From assembly GCA_036274055.1 (NCBI GenBank), contig DASUGM010000370.1:1-14078 (forward strand): a stretch of 14,078 nucleotides of DNA. Direction: 5' to 3'. This stretch comes from DASUGM01 sp036274055 (GTDB taxonomy: Bacteria; Acidobacteriota; Vicinamibacteria; Vicinamibacterales; SCN-69-37). Below the pieces are notes generated by a model. It did no database searches. It was not told where the DNA came from and saw only the letters and a program-made list of their open reading frames with translations. Position 1 is the first letter of the stretch, and each line of letters opens with the position of its first letter. The position numbers and the translations under genes were made by a program. Shown here piece by piece: positions 8,201-13,711 of the stretch.

Positions 8201-8357
8201 GAACATCGTCAACCGCCCGATCGTCGTCGATTCGCCGATCGGCACGGGACACGTCGTCATGTTCACGAATCGTCCGTTCTGGCGCTTCCAGACGCAGGGG
8301 AATTTCTTCCTCGCGTTCAACGCGATCCTGAACTGGAACGACTTGGCGGCGAAGTAA
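5250..8357 (+). CDS. Secreted M14 family zinc carboxypeptidase-like protein with Gly-rich inserts
   Basis: This 1035 aa exported metallopeptidase has a signal peptide at about 1-30, ending near LAAGQAAA. The M14 domain shows zinc ligands H172 and E175 (HTPE), a DNNRD substrate-binding stretch at 246-250, a candidate third zinc ligand H278 in DLHE, and the catalytic Glu E353 in YETQSYGG. Immediately after E353, residues about 358-408 are Gly/Ala/Pro-rich and look inserted. From about 672 onward a GATase1-like alpha/beta region follows (RIGYIHSW, then KYDVLLYPHA), interrupted by a second, longer Gly-rich stretch at about 859-954. I start at ATG 5250 (GGAGG 5 nt upstream) because it opens directly on the signal peptide; an in-frame upstream start at 5211 adds 13 residues without signal-peptide character. 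It likely trims peptides in the periplasm or outside; specificity is unknown. A paralogue lies at 10974-13622. Confidence 0.88.
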   Translation: MKTRTGWLAAALGLTLVIGLSGAPLAAGQAAASKQRNDDEYTRRIKENTPDPRILTDLVDHMPVSDTVPSPLKFLGYVPGENNRVTYHADIVRYLQALDKASDRVTMWEIGKSEEGRPMVAVAIADEQTIKQLDKYKQITAQLTDPRKITEAQAQQLIRTGKPIYYASGSIHTPEVGSPEMLTELAFRLAVEETPFIQTIRNNAIFVFTPVSEVDGRERMVDGRRAQEAGQPNPGLVYWGKYVQHDNNRDGIGKGLNLTRNMMKSFLDLHPQVLHDLHESVNLLYVSTGHGPYNPIVAPIQVNEWWWLAQTEIMEMTKRGVPGVWTFDYYDGWVPNYMFWIGVTHNSIGRFYETQSYGGGGGRAGAPPAAAGATPPAAGAAGGAGAGAQPPAQQPPAGRGFGGGTIGGNSREWYRPNPSPGDVRWSGRANINMQQSALLIALNAVAKNREMFLENYYIKNKQMIEQGRNKAPYAYVVPANQRRKVEAADLMNLLRFEGADVSTATSAFTVGDVQVAAGDYVVRMDQPYGGVVETLLGQQWYPADNPSPYDDTGWYIPGLRNIKAVKINDKSVLDKPMSVATADFKVPGVISGTGNTIVIDHTAENTLMTFRFQNKDVKMSAAEAPFDMGGHHFAAGSFIITNANRGALESQIRELGLSAWATSTAPSVAMHDLDVPRIGYIHSWGSTQDEGWVRMALDKLKVPYTYFGENLVRQGNLRAKYDVLLYPHAQVNADTEGMPTTGNPVPYKKTDLTPNIGTAPDQTDDTRGGLGKDGLRELAKFVADGGVVITEGATSTLFPRYQLTTGITIDTPTGFWTCGSVLKAVLTDKTSPIVYGYDQNTMAIMFASSPIFGLGTPSGGAAGGGRGGIQGCGGSGGGRGSNAVDGVGGGNTQPMAAPARLATLDGPAPPAPPAGGGGGRGGFPGGGGRGAGRGGGAGAGDAGAAPGIGPAAFGVPAAGAPRVILSYPSDGNDILLSGGLVGGENIVNRPIVVDSPIGTGHVVMFTNRPFWRFQTQGNFFLAFNAILNWNDLAAK

Positions 8358-8365
8358 CGCACACC

Positions 8366-8541
8366 GGTACCTCGGGTACTTCGGGGTACGCGGGGTACTT
8401 CGGGTACGAGGAACCTGTATTCGCGTCGACTTTTTCAGCAGGTACGGTTCGCGAACTGTACCTGTTGAATAAGTAGGCAACGCGAAGCCTCGTTCCTGGT
8501 ACCAGAAGTACCCTGCGTACCGGAAGTACCCTGAAGTACCC
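8366..8541. repeat. Large intergenic palindrome of GGGTACttc units (element 2)
   Basis: This is an imperfect inverted repeat of about 175 bp centred on the perfect palindrome gttcgcgaac (8447-8456). The left arm 8366-8451 and right arm 8452-8540 align end to end. I estimate about four-fifths identity by eye, with only small indels. The outer part of each arm is a run of about four to five GGGTAC units spaced 8-10 bp. The inner part (caggtacggttcgcgaac against its partner) forms a near-perfect stem. It starts 8 bp after the stop of the M14 gene and ends 3 bp before a -10-like box for thiO. It has terminator-grade stem strength but no T run. Confidence 0.85.
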
Positions 8542-8543
8542 GC

Positions 8544-8549
8544 TATGAT
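8544..8549 (+). promoter_or_regulatory. TATGAT -10-like box, probable leaderless promoter for thiO
   Basis: This hexamer differs from TATAAT by one base and ends 6 bp before the GTG start of thiO. Transcription would then begin at or next to the start codon, giving a leaderless mRNA, and no Shine-Dalgarno is visible. The -35 position falls inside the right arm of element 2 and shows no consensus. Confidence 0.5.
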
Positions 8550-8555
8550 CTGTCC

Positions 8556-9668
8556 GTGACTGTCCTGGTCATCGGCGCCGGCATCATCGGCGCGTCGATC
8601 GCAGAAGCTCTTGCCAGCCGCGGCGCCGACGTCACCGTGATCGACATGCGATCGCCGGGACGCGGCGCGTCGCAGGCGTCGGCCGGCATCATCGCTCCGT
8701 ACACCGAAGCGCACGGCGATCCGACGATGCTCGAACTGGGCGTGCGGAGCGCGGCGCTGTTCGACGACTTCATTGCGCGCGTCACCGAGTCGAGCGGGCG
8801 CGCGATTGACTACGCGCGCACCGGCACGTTCGAGGTCGCGTTCGATGATGACGACGGCGCACGGCTACGTTCGTCGTACGACGCGCTCTGCGAGGACGGC
8901 GTCGACGTCGAATGGGTCGATCGCGACGCGATTGCCGGTGTCGAGCCGGCGGTGAGCGATCTTGCGGTGGCGGGGATGCTGACAGCTGCGCATGGCTGGG
9001 TCGGCGTCGGCTCGCTCGTCACCGCGCTGACCCACAGCGCCCGTCTTCAGGGCGCGGTCTTCGAATCGAACACCGAGGGCGCGCGGATCGAGCCGGTCAA
9101 ACAGAGCGTCAACGTGCGGGTCGGCGCCACGACGCGGACGTTCGACGCGGTGGTCATCGCCGCCGGCAGCTGGTCGACGAAAGTGCGGATCGCCGGCGTC
9201 GCCGAAGTGCCGGTGCGCCCGGTGCGCGGACAGTTGCTGCACCTCGGCGTGACCGGCGACGCGGGCCGCGCCTGGCCCGCGCGCGTGATCTGGGGGCCGC
9301 GCTGCTACACGGTGCCGTGGCTCGACGGATCGTTGCTCGTCGGCGCCACCGTCGAGGACGTCGGCTTCGACGAACGCTCGACGGCCGACGGCGTGAAGGG
9401 TCTGCTGAACGCCGCCACCGAGCTGCTGCCCGGCGCCTCCGCCGCCAGTCTCGACGCGGTGCGAGTCGGATTGCGGCCCGTCTCGCCCGATGGATTGCCG
9501 ATCGTCGGACCGTTCGCCCGCGCGCCGAAGGTCGTGATGGCGACGGGGCACTATCGGAATGGAGTTCTGCTGGCGCCGCTGACGGCGGAGATTGTGGCGC
9601 GCTACATCATGTCGGGAGAAACTGACTCTGCCATCGGCCAGATCACGCCTGAACGATTCTTGTCATAG
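8556..9668 (+). CDS. thiO: Glycine oxidase ThiO-like FAD-dependent oxidoreductase (DAO family)
   Basis: This 370 aa cytoplasmic flavoprotein opens with the FAD-binding Rossmann motif VIGAGIIGASIAEAL (residues 5-19). A typical DAO segment rich in Gly, Ser and Ala (RGASQASAGIIAPYTE) follows at about 36-51. The C-terminus carries the second FAD signature, VRVGLRPVSPDGLPIVG, and GHYRNGVLLAPLTAEIVARYI, which is very close to the ThiO subgroup. ThiO oxidises glycine to iminoacetic acid for the thiazole half of thiamine. No other thi genes are nearby, so another small D-amino acid or imino acid substrate remains possible. The start is GTG at 8556, just after a -10-like box. The stop TAG lies inside the left arm of the inverted repeat around the next gene and overlaps that gene's 3' end by 6 bp. 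Confidence 0.85.
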   Translation: MTVLVIGAGIIGASIAEALASRGADVTVIDMRSPGRGASQASAGIIAPYTEAHGDPTMLELGVRSAALFDDFIARVTESSGRAIDYARTGTFEVAFDDDDGARLRSSYDALCEDGVDVEWVDRDAIAGVEPAVSDLAVAGMLTAAHGWVGVGSLVTALTHSARLQGAVFESNTEGARIEPVKQSVNVRVGATTRTFDAVVIAAGSWSTKVRIAGVAEVPVRPVRGQLLHLGVTGDAGRAWPARVIWGPRCYTVPWLDGSLLVGATVEDVGFDERSTADGVKGLLNAATELLPGASAASLDAVRVGLRPVSPDGLPIVGPFARAPKVVMATGHYRNGVLLAPLTAEIVARYIMSGETDSAIGQITPERFLS

Positions 9669-10082
9669 ACATGAAGGAGTGGAAGGAATCGGAGGCCATG
9701 CAGGATCTCTGAGAAAACTCTTGATTCCGTATTTCAACAACGGCACGTTGAAGTTGATCAAAAGAGCCTGGCTTACCCCGGACAGCCGGAGATAGGTCAT
9801 CGCCTGCGCCTCGTGCACCGGCTGCAGGCGTTCGACAGCCTTCAGTTCGAGAAGGAGCTCATCTTCCACGATTACGTCAGCCCGAAACGCCCGAGGAAAG
9901 ACCAGGCTCTTGTATTTGACGTGCAGAGGAACTTGCCGTGCGAACCGGAAGCCCGCCTCGCGCAGGTCTTCGCTGAAACACGACTCGTAGACACCTTCGT
10001 AGAGCCCGGGGCCGAGCATCCTGTGAATGTCGATCGCAATTCCGATCACGGCTTGCGCGAGATCGGATCGAATGAGTGGCAT
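9663..10082 (-). CDS. GxxExxY family protein (PD-(D/E)XK-like fold)
   Basis: This 139 aa protein belongs to the GxxExxY family, whose role is unknown and whose fold resembles PD-(D/E)XK nucleases. The name motif is intact at residues 26-32 (GLYEGVY), after the usual IGIAIDIHRMLGPG helix. Nuclease-like residues are present: D69 in RADVIV, then E79 and K81 in LELKAV, followed by Q93 in HEAQAMTYL. The C-terminal LLINFNVPLLKYGIKSF is also typical. I start at ATG 10082; a TTG at 10100 would add six residues. The last roughly ten residues (PIPSTPSCL region) are encoded by the inverted repeat that bounds the locus. The base composition is visibly more A/T-rich than in its neighbours, and it runs against both of them, which suggests insertion. 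Whether it has nuclease activity is not established. Confidence 0.87.
   Translation of the reverse strand: MPLIRSDLAQAVIGIAIDIHRMLGPGLYEGVYESCFSEDLREAGFRFARQVPLHVKYKSLVFPRAFRADVIVEDELLLELKAVERLQPVHEAQAMTYLRLSGVSQALLINFNVPLLKYGIKSFLRDPAWPPIPSTPSCL
9666..9695 (+). repeat. Left arm of inverted repeat bounding the GxxExxY gene (element 4)
   Basis: TAGACATGAAGGAGTG at 9666-9681 is repeated exactly, inverted, at 10197-10212. Similarity continues more weakly through ggaaggaatcggagg. The arm includes the thiO stop codon and the final codons of the GxxExxY gene. Confidence 0.8.
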
Positions 10083-10161
10083 GACGACGGTGGTTCGCAA
10101 GACGCGATCCAGCCTGAAAACGGCGGGAAATGACGTCAGTGCTCAGGAATATTGCAAGAAG

Positions 10162-10212
10162 TTCAATTCCCGGCTCCTTCAGTGCTTCAATTCCTGCACT
10201 CCTTCATGTCTA
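10162..10212 (-). repeat. Right arm of inverted repeat bounding the GxxExxY gene, with internal duplication (element 4)
   Basis: On the minus strand this arm begins TAGACATGAAGGAGTG, an exact 16-bp match to the left arm. It contains two direct copies of a unit of about 20 bp, one starting TGAAGGAGTGCAGGAATTGA and the other TGAAGGAGCCGGGAATTGA, separated by 4 bp. Its outer edge overlaps the -10-like box of the dehydratase gene. Confidence 0.8.
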
Positions 10213-10216
10213 GAAT
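10211..10216 (+). promoter_or_regulatory. TAGAAT -10-like box of the carbinolamine dehydratase gene
   Basis: This hexamer has one mismatch to TATAAT and ends 5 bp before the ATG at 10222. That spacing would give a leaderless transcript. Alternatively AGGA at 10218-10221 serves the second ATG at 10231, 9 nt away. It overlaps the end of the right repeat arm. Confidence 0.4.
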
Positions 10217-10221
10217 CAGGA

Positions 10222-10527
10222 ATGAAGAAGATGTCCAAGATTGTCATCCAAAAACGTCTGGCGGCGTCTCCTGGCTGGTCGTTCCGCGGCAACGCGCTGG
10301 TCAGGAAATACACCTTCGCCTCATTTCCGGATGCCATCGCCTTTGTCGCTCGGCTCGCATTCGACGCGGAGGCCAACGATCACCATCCCGATCTCCACAT
10401 CGACTACAAGCGCGTCACCGTCGGCTGGTCGACGCACAGCGACGGCGGGGTCACGGAGAAGGATTTTGCGGGCGCGCGGCAATCGGACATGATTGCGGCG
10501 ACGCATGCGCCTCAAGACCAGCTATAG
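10222..10527 (+). CDS. Pterin-4a-carbinolamine dehydratase (PCD/DCoH family)
   Basis: This cytoplasmic enzyme dehydrates 4a-hydroxytetrahydropterin, recycling the cofactor of aromatic amino acid hydroxylases; many bacterial members occur without a hydroxylase and have other roles. It is 101 aa, the normal size. The catalytic signature is complete: H54-H55-P56 in ANDHHPDLHIDY, H72 in GWSTHS, then D81-F82. The W in PGW near the N-terminus is also typical. Start choice: ATG 10222 lies just after the TAGAAT box; ATG 10231 (MSKIVIQ) is an equally possible start with AGGA upstream. The 3' end overlaps the MerR gene by 23 bp, so the two are probably co-transcribed. No hydroxylase or other pterin gene is in the window. 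Confidence 0.9.
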   Translation: MKKMSKIVIQKRLAASPGWSFRGNALVRKYTFASFPDAIAFVARLAFDAEANDHHPDLHIDYKRVTVGWSTHSDGGVTEKDFAGARQSDMIAATHAPQDQL

Positions 10528-10969
10528 CGCCCGCGAAGTCGCCGCGCTGACCGGCCTGACCGCCCGGCAGCTGCAGGGCTGGGACGCGACGCGGGTTTTT
10601 CAATCGGCGATTGCGTCGCGGCGGACGAGCAAGGGCGGATTCACCGAGCGCCGCTACACCCCGGTCGATGTGCTCGAGCTGCTCGCGCTCGCCGATCTGC
10701 GCCGGCGCGGTTTTGCGCCGGCGCAGCTGAAGCAGATGATGGACACGCTGCGCGCGTACTTCCGCCGCCGGCTGTCCGAGACGCTCGACGATCTCGGCGA
10801 AATGCGGCTGCTCACCGACGGAAAGAGCCTGTTCCTGCGCACGCGCCAGGGACATTTTTTTGATCTGCTCGTCGATCCGACCCAGCCGCTGATTACCGGA
10901 GACGGGCTGTCGCTCAAGGCCGTCACCGGCAAGGCGAAACGAAAACCCAAGTCCAGGAAGATCGCGTGA
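10505..10969 (+). CDS. MerR-type HTH transcriptional regulator
   Basis: This 154 aa DNA-binding protein has a MerR-type helix-turn-helix at residues 8-27 (SAREVAALTGLTARQLQGWD). It continues with the winged part ERRYTPVDVLELLALADLRRRG and the helix FAPAQLKQMMDTLRAYF. MerR proteins normally have tyrosine or arginine at the TxRxLRxYxR position; here it reads TARQLQGWDATRVF, a common variant. No cysteine cluster for metal sensing is present, and the C-terminal half (DLGEMRLLTDGKSLFLRT) is not a known effector domain to me. The start is ATG 10505; a TTG at 10493 would add four Arg-rich residues. It overlaps the dehydratase gene and ends 4 bp before the second M14 gene, which makes that peptidase its most likely partner or target (inference). 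Confidence 0.85.
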   Translation: MRLKTSYSAREVAALTGLTARQLQGWDATRVFQSAIASRRTSKGGFTERRYTPVDVLELLALADLRRRGFAPAQLKQMMDTLRAYFRRRLSETLDDLGEMRLLTDGKSLFLRTRQGHFFDLLVDPTQPLITGDGLSLKAVTGKAKRKPKSRKIA

Positions 10970-10973
10970 CCCT

Positions 10974-13622
10974 ATGCGCCGACTAGCTCTGCCTCTGCTG
11001 CCGATCGCGTTTCTGCTGATCGCCTCGTCGCCGCTGCCGGCGCAACGCGGGTTGCCGACGCCCGCCTCGGTCTTCGGCTTCGAGCCCGGCACCGATAACA
11101 AGCTGGCGAGCTACGACCAGGTGGTCGAGTACTACAAGAAAGTCGACGCCGCCTCCGACAACGTCAAGCTCTTCGAAGCCGGCGTTTCGACGCAGGGACG
11201 CACCTATTACTACGCGGTGGTGTCGTCGAAGAAGAACCTCGACGACCTCGACAAGTACCGCGAGATCGCGCGCAAGCTCGCGCATCCTGGGAACCTGTCC
11301 GACGACGAGGCGAAGAAGCTGGCGCGCGAGGGCAAAGCCATCGTGCATATCGATGGCGGCCTGCATTCGACCGAAGTCGCCGGGCCGCAGCACACGCCGC
11401 TGCTGCTGTACAACCTGCTGACCAACATCAAGAACGAAGACGTCGAGGCGATGTTCGACAACGTCATCCTGATGCTATGGCCGACGATCAACCCCGACGG
11501 CCATCAGATGGTCGCGGAGTGGCAGGCGCAGCGCGCGATCGATCCCGGCGCGCAGTTGCCCGGCCTCTATCAGGAGTTCGTCGGCCACGACAACAACCGC
11601 GACGCCTACATGATGAACATGGTCGAGTCGCGGGTGATGGAGCACACCTGGCGGCAGTGGGAGCCGAACATCATCTATGTGCATCACCAGTCGGCGCCGT
11701 TTCCAACCAGGATTTGGCTGCCGCCGTTCGCCGAGCCGATCGCGTTGCACACGCCGTTCATCGTTTCGCGCGAGCTGAACATGATCGGCATGGCGATCGC
11801 GAAGAAGCTCGACGAGGAAGGCAAGGTCGGCGCGACCCACATGGGTTCCGGCTACGACGCCTGGTACCCCGGCTACATCGACTATGCGCCGGCGTTCAAG
11901 AACATCCCCGCGTTCTGGACCGAGACGCAAGGCAACGGCGCGGCGCCCACCAACACGGTCCGCAACCAGATCCAGACGGACATGCAGCGGCCGCAATCGC
12001 TGTATTCGAGCCCATGGCTCGGCGGGAAATGGACGCTCCGCGATCAGATTGAGTACATGACGACGGCGTCGATGGCGACGCTGGAGTACGCGTGGAAGTA
12101 CAAGGACTCGCTGCTCTACGATCGCTACCTCGCCGGCAAGTCGCAAATCGCGAAGGGCAGGACCGAGGCGCCGTTTGCGTGGATCGTGCCGCAGACGCAG
12201 CGCGATCCGGTGGCCGCGGTCGAGATGTTGCGGCGGCTGGCGTTCGGCGGCGTCCGCGTCTACCAGTTGACCGCGGCCGAGACCATCGAGGGCGAACAGT
12301 TTCCGTCGGGCACGTGGGTGATTCCCGCCGATCAGGAATTCGCCGCGTTGGCGCGCGAAGTGCTCGATGTTCAGAAGTACCCGGAGATTCGCGACTCGCC
12401 CAACGGCCCGCTGGATCAGCCCTACGACGCCGCGGGCTGGACGCTGCCGCTGTCCATGGGCGTCAAGACCGTCTACGCGCAGTCGCCGCTCGCGGCCGAG
12501 GTCCGGCGCAGCATGAAGATCGTCGCCGAGCCGGCCGGCGCGAAAGTGACGCCGTCGCCGTACAACCTCGAGAAGCGCGCCGACGCGCAGCCCTTCGACA
12601 GCGCGCCGGGCATCGGTTTCGATTCCGACCCGATGGCGAAGGCGATCGTGCCGCCAGCCGGAAAGATCAGCGGCAGCGGTCCCGCCCTGGCGGTGAATCC
12701 TGGCGAGAACAACGCGTTCAAGGCGATCAACCGCGCGTTGAAGGCCGGCGCGTCGGTACGCTTCGATCGCGGGCGGTACGTGCTCAGCGGGCTGACGCCT
12801 GCCGCGCAGAACGACCTCGTCAACGCACTGGCGCTCAACGCCGAGCGCGTCGCCGCGCCGGCGGGCACGACGCCGCGGCCGCGGATTGGCGTGTTTCTCG
12901 CCAACCAGAGCATGGACGAGGGCTGGACGCGCTGGGTGCTCGAGCAGTACGAGTTCGAGTTCACGCGCGTCTCGGGCGCCGACATCCAGGCCGGCTCGCT
13001 GCGCCAGAAGATTGACGTCCTGTTGATTACGGATGAAGCGCAGGGACCGCTGCAGGGCGGCGGCCGCGGCGGCGGTGGGGGTGCGGCAGGTGGAGGCGGC
13101 GGTGGACGCGGCGGCGCGGCGCAAGGCGCGCCGGCGGCGGATAACGACGCGCGCGCCAGGGCGGTCGAAGATTTCGTGCGCGCCGGCGGCACGCTGGTGT
13201 GCTTCAACCGCAGCACCGCGTTCGCGATCGATCGCTTGAAGCTGCCGGTGAGGAACGTCACCAACGGTCTCAATCGCCAGACGTTCTTCGTCGGGACCTC
13301 GCTCCTGAACGTCGTCGTCGATCCGTCGCAGCGGGTGACCGCGGGGATGCCTGATCGCGCGGCGGTGTTCTTCAGCGGCAGCCCGGCATTCGAAACGCTC
13401 GAGGGTTTCAACGGCTCGGTGCTGATGCGCTACCCGGACAAGGACGTGCTGGCGTCCGGCTTTCTACTCGGCGAGAACGTGCTCGCGGGCAAGGCGGTCG
13501 CGCTCGATGTGCCGCTCGGCGAGGGACACGTCGTGCTGCTCGGCTTCCGCCCGCAGTGGCGCGGTCAGCCGTTCGGAAGCTTCCGCGTCATCTTTAATTC
13601 GATTCTTTACGGCAGGAACTAA
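10974..13622 (+). CDS. Secreted M14 family zinc carboxypeptidase-like protein (paralogue)
   Basis: This 882 aa exported metallopeptidase has a signal peptide at 1-24 (LPIAFLLIASSPLPAQ). The M14 domain carries zinc ligands H131 and E134 (HSTE), DNNRD at 206-210, a candidate third zinc His in YVHHQS (237/238), and the catalytic Glu E317 in WTETQGNG. Unlike the first M14 protein, no Gly-rich insert follows the catalytic Glu. From about 636 a GATase1-like region follows (RIGVFLANQSMDEGW, KIDVLLITDE), broken by a Gly-rich loop at about 693-720. The C-terminus (GHVVLLGFRPQWRGQ) aligns with the GHVVMFTNRPFWRFQ of the paralogue. ATG 10974 lies 4 bp after the MerR stop, so it is probably in the dehydratase-MerR operon. 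A role in extracellular or periplasmic peptide degradation is likely; substrate unknown. Confidence 0.9.
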   Translation: MRRLALPLLPIAFLLIASSPLPAQRGLPTPASVFGFEPGTDNKLASYDQVVEYYKKVDAASDNVKLFEAGVSTQGRTYYYAVVSSKKNLDDLDKYREIARKLAHPGNLSDDEAKKLAREGKAIVHIDGGLHSTEVAGPQHTPLLLYNLLTNIKNEDVEAMFDNVILMLWPTINPDGHQMVAEWQAQRAIDPGAQLPGLYQEFVGHDNNRDAYMMNMVESRVMEHTWRQWEPNIIYVHHQSAPFPTRIWLPPFAEPIALHTPFIVSRELNMIGMAIAKKLDEEGKVGATHMGSGYDAWYPGYIDYAPAFKNIPAFWTETQGNGAAPTNTVRNQIQTDMQRPQSLYSSPWLGGKWTLRDQIEYMTTASMATLEYAWKYKDSLLYDRYLAGKSQIAKGRTEAPFAWIVPQTQRDPVAAVEMLRRLAFGGVRVYQLTAAETIEGEQFPSGTWVIPADQEFAALAREVLDVQKYPEIRDSPNGPLDQPYDAAGWTLPLSMGVKTVYAQSPLAAEVRRSMKIVAEPAGAKVTPSPYNLEKRADAQPFDSAPGIGFDSDPMAKAIVPPAGKISGSGPALAVNPGENNAFKAINRALKAGASVRFDRGRYVLSGLTPAAQNDLVNALALNAERVAAPAGTTPRPRIGVFLANQSMDEGWTRWVLEQYEFEFTRVSGADIQAGSLRQKIDVLLITDEAQGPLQGGGRGGGGGAAGGGGGGRGGAAQGAPAADNDARARAVEDFVRAGGTLVCFNRSTAFAIDRLKLPVRNVTNGLNRQTFFVGTSLLNVVVDPSQRVTAGMPDRAAVFFSGSPAFETLEGFNGSVLMRYPDKDVLASGFLLGENVLAGKAVALDVPLGEGHVVLLGFRPQWRGQPFGSFRVIFNSILYGRN

Positions 13623-13630
13623 CAGAACCG

Positions 13631-13709
13631 TGAACTTGGAACTCTGAACTCTGAACTTGGGTTCGAACCCAAGTTCAAAGTTCAGAGTTCCGAGTTCAAA
13701 GTTCCGAGG
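13631..13709. repeat. Intergenic near-perfect palindrome of GAACTnn units (element 3)
   Basis: Arms 13631-13664 and 13665-13698 match in inverted orientation at about 32 of 34 positions, meeting at gggttcgaaccc. Each arm is a run of a 7-bp unit GAACTnn (AGTTCnn on the right), and the right side carries one to two extra units to 13709. It lies between two convergent genes, 8 bp after the M14 stop and 2 bp before the stop of the shell protein gene. A bidirectional terminator role is likely, although the sequence is not a classic GC stem with a T run. Confidence 0.87.
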
Positions 13710-13711
13710 CT

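Noticed and set aside
8366..8541. CRISPR array
   Set aside because: GTAC units are short, recur at 8-10 bp without spacers, and are arranged as inverted arms. No cas genes are present.
5346..8714. Very long open frame on the minus strand opposite the first M14 gene
   Set aside because: It is Arg/His-rich, low in typical protein character, has no domain, and mirrors a well-supported gene. It is the usual third-position shadow in high-GC DNA.
11475..13124. Long minus-strand open frame opposite the second M14 gene
   Set aside because: Same reason: Arg-rich shadow frame opposite a gene with intact catalytic motifs.
13631..13709. Simple Rho-independent terminator
   Set aside because: The stem is not GC-rich, lacks a T run, and consists of iterated heptamers. 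Termination may still occur there, but the structure is not the classic one.
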